A stretch of 20,137 nucleotides of DNA from Nitrospirales bacterium (GTDB lineage: Bacteria > Nitrospirota > Nitrospiria > Nitrospirales > UBA8639), in the NCBI GenBank assembly GCA_029261305.1, contig JAJDBO010000087.1, positions 1-20,137 on the forward strand, in the 5' to 3' direction. Each line of letters opens with the position of its first letter. Within the stretch, counting starts at the first letter, position 1. Below are positions 1 through 7,983 of the stretch, one piece after another. The notes beneath the pieces are model-generated. The model worked only from the letters and a program-made list of their open reading frames with translations. It ran no database searches and was not told where the DNA came from. The translations under genes were made by a program, and so were the position numbers.

Positions 1-3000
1 TTTCCCCCGCGGTTCCCATTTCCTCCATTTTTAGTGCCCTGTCTGGAGGGAAAAAGCTTTGGGCTAATGGCGGCAGAGGTAATGGTTCGTGGGTCTGTTG
101 GTTCTTCGTCTGTGCACTCAGGGTCTTGTTTGACAGAATCTGCACGAAGGTCATCAGGGTTCACCTGTGCTAATTCTTTCTTGTCGAGATAGGTAATGGC
201 CAGTTCACGGAAAATATAGTCGATAATCGAAGTCGACATTTTTATATGGTCATTGCCCTTAACTGGACCATTGGGCTCAAATCTGGTGAAAAGAAAGGCT
301 TCCACAAATTCTTCGAGCGGTACGCCATATTGAAGTCCCAATGAAATCGAGATGGCAAAGCAGTTCATCAAACTTCTGAACGCGGCACCCTCTTTATGCA
401 TATCGAGAAAAATTTCCCCCAAGGTACCGTCGTCATATTCTCCAGTTCGAAGATAGATTTTATGCCCGCCAATAACCGCCTTTTGCGTATAACCGCCTCG
501 CCGAGTGGGGAGTGGGCGACGTTTGGCTAAATACCGAACCATAATGCGTTCCGTCATCTGCTGGGCTTTAGCTATGATGGGGTCAGAAATTTCTTCCGTC
601 TCACTGGCGTCACTTGAGGAGTTCAGGGGTTGACTAAGTTTTGAGCCATCACGGTAGAGCGCCACGGCTTTAAGCATCTTTTTCCATCCTAGATAATAGG
701 CTCCCTTGACATCTCCCACCGTAGATTCTGCTGGCATGTTGATGGTTTTACTAATCGCGCCGCTGATAAAAGGTTGGGCTGCTGCCATCATGAGAATATG
801 GGCATCTGTTGCAATAAACCGTTTCCCGATTCGTCCACAACGATTGGCGCAATCAAAGACTGGCAAATGTTCGTCTTGAAGATGTGGCGCACCCTCGACC
901 GTCATGGTCCCGCAACAGAAATCATTGGCAGCAAGAATCTCTTCTTGAGAAAATCCCAACTCCTTGACCATGTTAAACTTCGGATCGTTAAGTTGTTGGT
1001 CAGTGAACCCTAACCGGTCTATGCAGAAATCTTCTCCGAGCGTCCATTTATTAAACGCAAATTGAATTTCGAATGCCCCATCGAGTGTGGCTTCGATTCG
1101 TTCCAAGGCTTCAGGGTTAAACCCTTTGGCCATCAGCGATTCATGGTTAATAAATGGAGCATTTCGAAGGGTTCTAGTCCCGGTGGCATAGGTGATAATG
1201 TCGTGGATTTGTTCTTGGGTATACCCGAGTTTTTTTAAGGCTGGCGGTAGGCTTTGGTTGATGATTTTAAAATATCCTCCGCCAGCTAATTTTTTGAATT
1301 TGACCAGCGCAAAGTCTGGTTCAATACCAGTGGTATCACAATCCATGACCAAGCCAATGGTACCGGTAGGCGCGATCACTGTGGATTGGGCATTACGGTA
1401 TCCGTGGATTTCGCCTAATTGAACTGCTCGATCCCAGGTCTCTCGTGCTGCGGCAAGAAGATCGCTTGGGGCCTCAGCTTCGTCGATGCTGAGGGGCGTG
1501 ATTGTCAATCCTTCGTATTGGTCCTCAGACACACTATAGGCGGCCTTTTGGTGATTTCGCATCACTCGCAACATGGCATCTCGGTTTTTTTCATACCCAG
1601 GAAAGGGTCCAAGTTCTCCAGCCATTTCGGCAGAGGTCGCATAGGATTCTCCGGTGAGAATGGCTGTGAGAGCCCCTGTGATGGCTAAGGCTTTAGGGGA
1701 GCCGTAAGGAATCCCCTGACGCATGAGCATGGACCCAAGATTGGCGTATCCCAACCCTAAGGTCCTGAAAATAAAGCTTTTCTCGGCAATGGGTTTGCTG
1801 GGGAATCCTGCCATGAGCACGCTAATTTCCAAGACGATTGTCCAAATTCGAATCGCATGTTGGTAGGCAGGAATATCAAATTCCCCTTCCGGAGTCATAA
1901 ACATTCCAAGATTTAACGACGCTAAATTGCATGCCGTGTCATCGAGGAACATATACTCGCTACAAGGATTGGAGGCATTGATGCGTCCATCCTCTGGACA
2001 AGTGTGCCATTCGTTGATGGTCGTATCATATTGAATGCCGGGATCCGCACAAATCCAAGCTGCCCAGGAGATTCGGTCCCACAATTCCTTAGCCTTGATG
2101 GTTTTGGAAACTTTTCCATCTGTGCGTTGCGTTAAGGTCCAGTCGGTGTCTTGCTCCAACGCTTCAAAGAAGGCATTTGGTACACGAATGCTATTATTGG
2201 AGTTTTGACCAGAAACGGTTTGGTAGGCTTTGCTGTCCCAATTGGTGTCGTATTCATGGAAGACGAAATGGGTGAATCCTTCTTGCGCATAAGCATACAT
2301 GCGTTGAACGTAAGCTTCGGGAACGGCTGAATCACGAGCATCTTTGAGAGCCAGATTGAGTGAAGGGTTTCGCTGGGGATCAATTTCCACAGACGAAGTC
2401 TTGTCGCTGGATTGAATGTGACAAGCCTGAAGCACAGCATTTAATCGTTGGGCACAGACCTTAGACCCCGTCACCATGGCCGCGACTTTTTGTTCTTCAA
2501 TCACCTTCCAATCGATAAATTCTTCGATATCCGGATGATCGAGATCCAGGCACACCATTTTGGCGGCACGGCGTGTGGTTCCACCGGATTTAATGGCCCC
2601 GGCAGCTCGATCACCAATGCGAAGAAATGACATGAGTCCAGAGGATTTTCCGCCTCCGGACAAGGGCTCTGCGTCACCTCTAAGTCTAGAAAAGTTTGTT
2701 CCCGTTCCAGATCCGTATTTAAAGAGTCTGGCTTCACGAACCCAGAGGTCCATAATGCCACCTTCATTTACGAGATCGTCGGAAACGGATTGGATAAAGC
2801 AGGCATGGACTTGTGGGCGTTCATAGGCGTTTTTCGATCGATTCAGGCGTTTGGTATTGGGGTCAACGTAATAATGTCCCTGTGAGGGCCCCGCAAGGTT
2901 GTAGGCAAAATGAAGACCGGTATTAAACCATTGTGGTGAATTGGGAGCGGCCATTTGTTTAGCCAACATAAAACACAATTCATCGTAGAAGGTTTGTCCG

Positions 3001-3347
3001 TCCTCTTCAGAATCAAAATATCCATGGGTTTGGCCCCATTGAGCCCAGCAGCCAGCAAGACGATGAAAGACCTGTCGGGCATCACGTTCACAACCGGTGA
3101 TGGGTTTTCCATCTTCACCCTTTATGGGGGAACCTTGTTCGTTCAGTTGGGGAATTCCTGCCTTCCGAAAATACTTTTGTGCCAAAATATCTACGGCCAA
3201 TTGGGACCACTGTTCCGGAGCATGGATGTTCTCTAAATGAAAAACCGAGGACCCATCAGGATTCCGAATTTCTGACGATCGGGTAGAAAAAGTGATTTTT
3301 TCATAGGGGCTGTGACCCGATTGAGTAAAACGGCGCTGGATTTTCAA
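1..3347 (-). CDS. nrdJ: Adenosylcobalamin-dependent (class II) ribonucleotide reductase, C-terminus cut off by window edge
   Basis: Reduces ribonucleotides to deoxyribonucleotides in the cytoplasm using a cobalamin-generated thiyl radical. About 1115 codons are visible and the frame is still open at base 1. Seen in the translation: C183 in HACFIQS and C473 in DTACNL, matching the redox cysteine pair; the catalytic segment NPCSE at 460-464, with N460, the thiyl cysteine C462 and E464; the family motif [12 protein letters not shown]; and the segment [21 protein letters not shown]-type domain (about 945-1055) starts at [11 protein letters not shown], followed by a Gly/Asn-rich linker at the window edge. 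This is the long NrdJ form; a zinc-ribbon tail may follow outside the window. The start is TTG at 3347, preceded by AAGGAG seven bases upstream; no in-frame ATG fits better. It is transcribed alone from a promoter carrying NrdR-like boxes. Confidence 0.95.
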   Translation of the reverse strand, partial: MKIQRRFTQSGHSPYEKITFSTRSSEIRNPDGSSVFHLENIHAPEQWSQLAVDILAQKYFRKAGIPQLNEQGSPIKGEDGKPITGCERDARQVFHRLAGCWAQWGQTHGYFDSEEDGQTFYDELCFMLAKQMAAPNSPQWFNTGLHFAYNLAGPSQGHYYVDPNTKRLNRSKNAYERPQVHACFIQSVSDDLVNEGGIMDLWVREARLFKYGSGTGTNFSRLRGDAEPLSGGGKSSGLMSFLRIGDRAAGAIKSGGTTRRAAKMVCLDLDHPDIEEFIDWKVIEEQKVAAMVTGSKVCAQRLNAVLQACHIQSSDKTSSVEIDPQRNPSLNLALKDARDSAVPEAYVQRMYAYAQEGFTHFVFHEYDTNWDSKAYQTVSGQNSNNSIRVPNAFFEALEQDTDWTLTQRTDGKVSKTIKAKELWDRISWAAWICADPGIQYDTTINEWHTCPEDGRINASNPCSEYMFLDDTACNLASLNLGMFMTPEGEFDIPAYQHAIRIWTIVLEISVLMAGFPSKPIAEKSFIFRTLGLGYANLGSMLMRQGIPYGSPKALAITGALTAILTGESYATSAEMAGELGPFPGYEKNRDAMLRVMRNHQKAAYSVSEDQYEGLTITPLSIDEAEAPSDLLAAARETWDRAVQLGEIHGYRNAQSTVIAPTGTIGLVMDCDTTGIEPDFALVKFKKLAGGGYFKIINQSLPPALKKLGYTQEQIHDIITYATGTRTLRNAPFINHESLMAKGFNPEALERIEATLDGAFEIQFAFNKWTLGEDFCIDRLGFTDQQLNDPKFNMVKELGFSQEEILAANDFCCGTMTVEGAPHLQDEHLPVFDCANRCGRIGKRFIATDAHILMMAAAQPFISGAISKTINMPAESTVGDVKGAYYLGWKKMLKAVALYRDGSKLSQPLNSSSDASETEEISDPIIAKAQQMTERIMVRYLAKRRPLPTRRGGYTQKAVIGGHKIYLRTGEYDDGTLGEIFLDMHKEGAAFRSLMNCFAISISLGLQYGVPLEEFVEAFLFTRFEPNGPVKGNDHIKMSTSIIDYIFRELAITYLDKKELAQVNPDDLRADSVKQDPECTDEEPTDPRTITSAAISPKLFPSRQGTKNGGNGNRGG

Positions 3348-3354
3348 GCCAATT

Positions 3355-3360
3355 CTCCTT
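3355..3360 (-). promoter_or_regulatory. Ribosome binding site that fixes the TTG start of nrdJ
   Basis: On the minus strand AAGGAG lies seven bases before the TTG at 3347. It is the only strong Shine-Dalgarno match near the beginning of the conserved reading frame and supports the non-ATG start. Confidence 0.75.
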
Positions 3361-3469
3361 TTTCCTGGTCGAAAGAGAGCTCAGGCCTTAATGAGTAGAA
3401 TCGAGAATATTTCAACATCATAAGTATACCTTAACTGAAGGATTTCGGAAGGAATGTAACGATGAGGAG

Positions 3470-3485
3470 GCACAATCTATAGCGG
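3470..3485. promoter_or_regulatory. NrdR box 1 (promoter-proximal), upstream of nrdJ
   Basis: The sequence gcacaatctatagcgg matches 12 of 16 positions of the NrdR consensus acaCWATATATWGTGT as I know it. It overlaps the -10 element of the nrdJ promoter. NrdR is the ATP/dATP-responsive zinc-finger repressor of ribonucleotide reductase genes; pairs of such boxes are its normal target. No nrdR gene is in the window. Confidence 0.7.
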
Positions 3486-3502
3486 CTAAAGTAAATTGTC
3501 AA
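3474..3502 (-). promoter_or_regulatory. Sigma-70-type promoter of nrdJ
   Basis: Reading the minus strand, TTGACA (3502-3497) is a perfect -35 element, then a 17-bp spacer, then TAGATT (3479-3474), a four-of-six match to the -10 consensus. This implies a leader of roughly 120 bases before the TTG start. Both elements are overlapped by the NrdR-like boxes, so repressor binding would block RNA polymerase. Confidence 0.65.
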
Positions 3503-3517
3503 TACTAAATATTGTGC
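3502..3517. promoter_or_regulatory. NrdR box 2 (promoter-distal), upstream of nrdJ
   Basis: The sequence atactaaatattgtgc matches 13 of 16 positions of the NrdR consensus. It sits 32 bp (start to start) from box 1, leaving a 16-bp linker, the same helical phasing as in known NrdR sites. It touches the outer edge of the -35 element. Confidence 0.75.
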
Positions 3518-3606
3518 TTTTTGGTTTTATGGTGGGGATAGACGTGAATAGCCTGTGAACAAAAAAAACCATAAAATGTCAATGTGTTGTGATGAAAAAA
3601 ATAGAG

Positions 3607-3615
3607 TTATCCACA
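3607..3615 (+). promoter_or_regulatory. Perfect DnaA box (TTATCCACA)
   Basis: TTATCCACA is the exact high-affinity DnaA recognition sequence. It lies about 105 bp upstream of the nrdJ -35 element in an A-rich stretch. DnaA control of ribonucleotide reductase promoters is established in Escherichia coli and Bacillus subtilis. Confidence 0.6.
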
Positions 3616-3637
3616 GGTGAAATTGTGTTTGGTTAGT

Positions 3638-3646
3638 CTATCCACA
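3638..3646 (+). promoter_or_regulatory. Second DnaA box (CTATCCACA)
   Basis: CTATCCACA differs from the DnaA consensus only at the first base. It has the same orientation as the perfect box and lies 31 bp away, close to three helical turns. A weaker degenerate site, TTGTTCACA on the minus strand at 3554-3562, lies on the nrdJ side. Confidence 0.5.
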
Positions 3647-3989
3647 ACCTTGCCCTGGCGAAGGCAAAAAAACTTTATGACAAGGATTTTCCCTAAGTGA
3701 AAAATTGCCGGAAAAATCCATTTTTTTTGGCACCACAATTCTTCAGAATGCAAGTTACTCACGTAAAGGGATAGGGCATTTAACCATCCATTTTGGAAAC
3801 CAAAGGGAAACTTTAGCATTTTGGTGTGGCGGGGCTGTGAGTTTAGGGTTGCCTTCTCCCTTGTCGTCCCTGCCTCGCTTTTTTAAGAGTGGTGAGATTA
3901 TGCTAACCCAAATATTTGATGACATGGAGCTGATAGTAACTTCTTTTAGCTCAATAGATTTCCTTCAACATTCGTGAGGTGACGACATT

Positions 3990-4280
3990 ATGTATGTGTG
4001 GAGCAAACGGATTGTAATTACCTTATTGGCACTATTTGGTATTTTTGAAATACTTTTTTGGGTGACTTCAACAGGAGGGGAGGCCAGTTTGTTAGAAACC
4101 CGTACGACTCACTGGCTCGCGTTGAACTATTTTTTGCTGTTGGTCTGGGTCTTTGTCTGGATGTATGACCAAGCTCGAGTCCGTGGGAAAAATGTCTGGG
4201 TGTGGGTACTTCCCTTTTTCATTGCACCCTTACCGACATTGATGGCTTTTGTGTTAATCCTGCAAAGGCGACCTAAATAG
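3990..4280 (+). CDS. Small three-helix membrane protein of unknown function
   Basis: A 96-residue protein made almost entirely of hydrophobic segments at about 8-26, 43-58 and 70-91, with a basic loop (QARVRGKNVW) between the second and third and a basic tail QRRPK. The positively charged first residues and the basic loop and tail suggest an inner-membrane protein. I recognise no family. The start ATG is preceded by GAGGTG eight bases upstream, a good ribosome binding site. The gene stands alone on the plus strand and converges with the potassium channel gene, whose stop lies about 77 bp further on; no clear terminator hairpin is visible between them. It may be related to short DUF-type membrane proteins of other environmental bacteria, but that is a guess. 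Confidence 0.75.
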   Translation: MYVWSKRIVITLLALFGIFEILFWVTSTGGEASLLETRTTHWLALNYFLLLVWVFVWMYDQARVRGKNVWVWVLPFFIAPLPTLMAFVLILQRRPK

Positions 4281-4357
4281 ACACGAGGGTTTCGTTTCTG
4301 GATGCTGATGGCGAGTGTTCTTGAGAGCGATGAGATCCGAGCAACGATCAGGGCCAC

Positions 4358-5797
4358 TTAGCCAATGAGCACTCGGGCTTCAGGGTAGCGGTATCGAGGG
4401 TGAGTCGTAGTTTGCACAGCAAATAATCCAATGAGTAAGGGGCCGAACCGTCCTAAAAGCATGGAGAGGATAATCACCATCTTTCCGAAATCGGTGAGGA
4501 GGGCGGAAAGACTGTGATTGGCTCCATCTCCCAAGGACATTCCGACAATGCCCATGGCTGAGGTGACTTCAAACATGAGGCCCAAAAATGGCCGTTCTTC
4601 CGTAAAAGCGAGGGCCAAGGTAAAGAGGGTAATTGTGGTAAACGCAAGAATGCACAATACAAAGGCTCTGACCACGAGGTCTTTGGGAATGCGTCGATGA
4701 AACACTTCTACATCTGCTTTCCTCAAGAGTACCGCCAAAATAGCGAGCCAAATGATGGCAAATGTTGTGGTTTTTATGCCACCTGACATGCTTCCGGGTG
4801 AGCCGCCAATAGTCATAAGTAGCAAGAGGAAATACAAGGTTGCATCTTGCATTTCCCCAATTTCCATGGTCGTAAAACCTGCGGTACGGGAGACGGTATG
4901 AAAATGAGCGACAGCCAGTCGTTCACCCAGGCTCAAGGGGCCCAAAGTTCGAGGGTTGTTCCACTCAAGAATGGTGATTCCCAAGGTTCCGGTAATCAGT
5001 AACACGAGCGTGACGACGACGACTAATTTCGTGTGAGTCTGAAACCGAAAACGTCTTCCTGTGATATTGTCCCAAGCGTCTTGAAAGACTAAAAATCCAA
5101 TACTTCCCAAGATAACTAATATGGTGACAATCAAATTGATTGGAATGTCCGATTGGTACGAGATGAGACTGTCAGAAAATAGTGCAAACCCCGCATTGTT
5201 AAACGCTGAAATCGAGTGAAAGATGCCGGAATATATGGCCTGGCTCCATTCCATATCCTGAGAAAAGCGTAGAGTCAGGAATATGGCCCCCAGACCTTCT
5301 AAACACACAGTGACCACTGCGACAATCTTTACATATCGTACAGACTCCCCAATGTCAGTCACACTTAAAGATTCAGCAAGCATCATGCGGTCTCGCAACC
5401 CGATTCGATGACCAAGGGCAAGTAAAATGAGTGTGGCCATCAGGGCATATCCTAATCCACCGATTTGGATCAAAATCAGAATGACCCATTGCCCAAAAAA
5501 CGTAAATTCCGTGGGTGTGTCCATGACAATGAGACCGGTCACGCAGACGGCAGATGTGGCTGTAAAGAGTGCATCAATGAACCGAAGCTCCACGTTGGAG
5601 GGCGTGGAAAATGGTAGCATCAAAAAAAAGGTTCCAATGAGGATGAGTAGCGCGGCCGCCAATGCCACGATTTGACCAGGCAGCAACCTGAAGGTACGCA
5701 AGTAGGTGAGTAGGGAGGGACTCTGGTTTCCCTGTTGATTAATGACGGACATAATGGTGAGATGAAGGCAAGAAGCGGCCGATGGAAATGATAACAT
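4358..5797 (-). CDS. ktrB: KtrB/TrkH-family potassium uptake channel subunit
   Basis: Integral inner-membrane K+ translocating subunit with four channel-like repeats. Seen: the four selectivity-filter loops with their glycines, VCVTGL (G88), NNAGF (G203), RTAGF (G307) and GIVGMS (G419), plus the gate loop GGSPGSMSGGIKT at 331-343. The length (479 residues) and the compact N-terminus fit KtrB rather than the longer TrkH. KtrB normally works with the cytosolic RCK subunit KtrA; no such gene is adjacent or elsewhere in the window, so the partner must be encoded at another locus. The start is uncertain: ATG 5797 is the longest form, but Met16 (5752) gives a more typical KtrB N-terminus, and neither has a clear Shine-Dalgarno sequence. 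The 'Ktr' name is inferred from length and filter pattern. Confidence 0.93.
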   Translation of the reverse strand: MLSFPSAASCLHLTIMSVINQQGNQSPSLLTYLRTFRLLPGQIVALAAALLILIGTFFLMLPFSTPSNVELRFIDALFTATSAVCVTGLIVMDTPTEFTFFGQWVILILIQIGGLGYALMATLILLALGHRIGLRDRMMLAESLSVTDIGESVRYVKIVAVVTVCLEGLGAIFLTLRFSQDMEWSQAIYSGIFHSISAFNNAGFALFSDSLISYQSDIPINLIVTILVILGSIGFLVFQDAWDNITGRRFRFQTHTKLVVVVTLVLLITGTLGITILEWNNPRTLGPLSLGERLAVAHFHTVSRTAGFTTMEIGEMQDATLYFLLLLMTIGGSPGSMSGGIKTTTFAIIWLAILAVLLRKADVEVFHRRIPKDLVVRAFVLCILAFTTITLFTLALAFTEERPFLGLMFEVTSAMGIVGMSLGDGANHSLSALLTDFGKMVIILSMLLGRFGPLLIGLFAVQTTTHPRYRYPEARVLIG

Positions 5798-5978
5798 CCA
5801 TGAGTTTTTCTGTAATTAAACACAGATCGATGCCTAATGTCACCTTACTTTTCCATCAGGCAGTCTTTCAGAAATTCTAATACAGAATTTGTGTGAAGTC
5901 GCTGTTCTTTTATAAGGAAGGTGAGGTGGGGCAGAATGGTTGTCAATACACGATATATGAAAAATTCAAATCATAGGC

Positions 5979-5995
5979 AGGGATGAAAAATCCCT
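5979..5995 (-). terminator. Small hairpin at the stop codon of the exported protein gene
   Basis: A six-base inverted repeat (AGGGAT / ATCCCT) with a five-base loop begins at the last base of the TAA stop, reading leftward. A short T run (TTTTTC) follows only after about 14 more bases, so it is at best a weak intrinsic terminator. Confidence 0.25.
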
Positions 5996-6399
5996 TAACA
6001 GGGTTGTCCATTGAACAGGCAGGGTTTGTATCGGCTTGAATCAAAATCTACTTCTTCCTTATAAACTAATTCGTTTCCATTGACTCCGTCTTGTTCGGGG
6101 TCGTTATACATCGTGTGATTCCACCAATAAAATAATGGATAGGATTCGAGGAAATATACAGGATTACCATATACACTACGTTGATGATCCCAGACCTTTC
6201 GCCCAACCACATAATCAACGGCGTCGGTTCCCTTCAGTGAGTACAAAAAAATGACCATATGGGCCTCGTGGTCATAAATTTCTTCGAGCCGGGTTTCTTC
6301 ATCAGGTTCAATGGGGAGATTGGGCTGTGCCCAAGCGTGGGAGGAGCTCATGAGTAAACCCGTTAGTAAAACGATGGGAACGTTCCAGGCGTTCTTCAT
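5995..6399 (-). CDS. Short exported protein of unknown function
   Basis: A 134-residue protein with a clear signal peptide: positive start (MKN), hydrophobic core about residues 8-18, and a likely cleavage site after AWA (residue 24). The mature part is about 110 residues, acidic and rich in Tyr, Trp and Asp, with the segment YPLFYWWNHTMYND and two cysteines near the end (C127 and C134) that could form a disulfide. It should therefore be periplasmic or secreted. I recognise no domain. Upstream of the ATG on the minus strand is GGAAAGGGA, an acceptable ribosome binding site. It lies upstream of ktrB on the same strand with a gap of about 200 bp, and is divergent from mtaB, so it probably has its own promoter in the 6400-6574 interval. 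Confidence 0.75.
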   Translation of the reverse strand: MKNAWNVPIVLLTGLLMSSSHAWAQPNLPIEPDEETRLEEIYDHEAHMVIFLYSLKGTDAVDYVVGRKVWDHQRSVYGNPVYFLESYPLFYWWNHTMYNDPEQDGVNGNELVYKEEVDFDSSRYKPCLFNGQPC

Positions 6400-6574
6400 A
6401 ACCGATTTCCCTTTCCAAGGTGAAGTTACGAGTCAGTCTGTCGGATCGTTAGCCTTATTTTACCTTATCATGTTCTTATCGGCAATTGAGTGTTGATTCT
6501 CCAATACCTCACGGTTGTCCTCTTCTATATGGCTCTCATATAATGTTCCCTTTACACTTTCTTATGGACGGGGC

Positions 6575-7957
6575 ATGAAAAAAGTAGCGTTTCATACCAT
6601 TGGGTGTCGCCTCAATCAATCAGAGACTGCGGTCCTGGTTGACCGATTGAAAACCATTGGATATCAGCGGGTTGAGTTTGGGGAGCCTACCGATTTACTT
6701 GTGCTGAACACCTGCTCAGTGACTGAGGGTGCTGAGGTGGATTGTCGACGGGCCATTCGGCGTACCTTGCGCCAATCTCCTCAAGCTTTTGTGGCGGTGA
6801 CCGGGTGTTATGCCCAGACCGGATTGCATGCGATACAAGTGATGCCGGGAGTGGATTTGGTGTTAGGCAATCAGTTTAAAATGGATTTGGCGGACTATGT
6901 CCGTCCGGAGGATTTGTCTGGAAAACTTTCTAGTCCTCAAGTGTGGCATACTGGAACGATGGACCGAGCTGATTTTGGACAAGAGGGTGTGGGAGACTTT
7001 GAAACCACTCGAGCGAATCTCAAAATCCAGGATGGCTGTAACTTCATGTGTTCATTTTGCCTCATTCCCTTTGCACGAGGGAGGGAGAGAAGTCGGCACC
7101 TAGACGATGCGGTTCGAGAAGCTGAACAACTTGTGGAGCGAGGCCACAGGGAAATTGTGTTAACCGGAGTCAATATTGGGCAGTTTGCGACTGAGGGGTT
7201 GGGACTTATTGAGTTAATTCAGCGGCTGGAAGCGATCTCGGGTTTGGTCAGAATTCGTATTTCTTCGATCGAGCCTACGACGATTCCTGAAGCCTTGCTG
7301 GACTATATGGCATCCTCATCAAAGTTGTGCAGATTTTTACATGTGCCCTTGCAAAGTGGGGACGATGATATTCTGAAGTCCATGAATCGACGATATACCG
7401 TGAAAGAATACTGTGATTGGGTTGAATATGCGGCACGAAAAATTCCAGATGTGTGTATTGGGACGGACCTGATGGTTGGGTTCCCCGGGGAAAGTGAACA
7501 ACAATTTTCCAATACCCGTGCGGTGGTCAGTGCATTGCCCTTGGCATATTTTCATGTATTTAGTTATTCGGCCCGCCCTGGAACAGCCGCGATTCGTATG
7601 GAAGATCGTGTGCCAGCAAAGACGATTAAAGCGCACAGTAAAAATCTTTCCGAACTTTCGCGACTCAAGCGCGCAGAGTTTTATCGACGTTTTATAGATC
7701 GGCCCATGTCTGTGCTCTTCGAATCTACAGAGTCTGAAGGGTGGTGGAGTGGACTGACCGACAATTTTATTCGCGTCCGGGTTCCCAGCGCGACGGTCGT
7801 GGCCAATGAGATTCATAGAGTTCAACTCATTGGTACCATTGGAGAAGCCGCGCTGGGGCAAATCATGCCTTCCGAAGACCACAGTGGTAGGAAGAAGGCC
7901 ATTTCGATGGTTCAAGAACAACGTACGGATGCCCATGTTTTACCCATGCCTCATTAA
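6575..7957 (+). CDS. mtaB: MtaB-type tRNA (N6-threonylcarbamoyladenosine(37)-C2)-methylthiotransferase
   Basis: Radical-SAM enzyme that converts t6A37 to ms2t6A37 in tRNAs reading ANN codons, stabilising codon-anticodon pairing. From the chosen start it has 460 residues. The N-terminal UPF0004 domain supplies C11 (in GCRLNQSE, the MtaB-type signature), C47 (NTCSVT) and C78 (TGCYA) for one iron-sulfur cluster. The radical-SAM motif C155-x3-C159-x2-C162 (CNFMCSFC) binds the second. VGFPGES and the C-terminal TRAM-like region complete the family layout. The frame is open to an ATG at 6515, but the extra 20 residues resemble nothing in the family, so I start at 6575 (MKKVAFHT), preceded by a weak GGACGGGG. 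miaB follows 26 bp downstream, so the two are probably co-transcribed. Confidence 0.93.
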   Translation: MKKVAFHTIGCRLNQSETAVLVDRLKTIGYQRVEFGEPTDLLVLNTCSVTEGAEVDCRRAIRRTLRQSPQAFVAVTGCYAQTGLHAIQVMPGVDLVLGNQFKMDLADYVRPEDLSGKLSSPQVWHTGTMDRADFGQEGVGDFETTRANLKIQDGCNFMCSFCLIPFARGRERSRHLDDAVREAEQLVERGHREIVLTGVNIGQFATEGLGLIELIQRLEAISGLVRIRISSIEPTTIPEALLDYMASSSKLCRFLHVPLQSGDDDILKSMNRRYTVKEYCDWVEYAARKIPDVCIGTDLMVGFPGESEQQFSNTRAVVSALPLAYFHVFSYSARPGTAAIRMEDRVPAKTIKAHSKNLSELSRLKRAEFYRRFIDRPMSVLFESTESEGWWSGLTDNFIRVRVPSATVVANEIHRVQLIGTIGEAALGQIMPSEDHSGRKKAISMVQEQRTDAHVLPMPH

Positions 7958-7983
7958 GCTAGTTTTTTAAGGATTCATACACC

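Larger units (their letters stand above)
3348..3989. other. Intergenic control region between nrdJ and the small membrane protein gene
   Basis: About 640 bases without a convincing gene. The left part holds the nrdJ leader, promoter and NrdR-like boxes, and the A-rich middle part holds the DnaA boxes. The right part (about 3660-3980) is T-rich and shows no recognisable gene or terminator. An open frame at 3705-3977 has a composition unlike the neighbouring proteins and no family signature. Confidence 0.6.

Noticed and set aside
774..3236. Several open frames on both strands inside the nrdJ region
   Set aside because: All lie within the long conserved nrdJ frame, which runs off the window, and have no family features.
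3348..3600. Cobalamin riboswitch in the leader of the B12-dependent reductase gene
   Set aside because: The roughly 120-base leader is too short for the usual B12 aptamer and I could not find the B12-box core; NrdR-like boxes explain control better.
3540..3660. Chromosomal replication origin
   Set aside because: Only two good DnaA boxes, no adjacent dnaA, dnaN, gidA or parAB genes, and a promoter role fits better.
3705..3977. Open frame of 90 codons in the nrdJ upstream region
   Set aside because: No ribosome binding site of note, mixed composition, no motif, and the region beside it is regulatory; most likely a chance frame.
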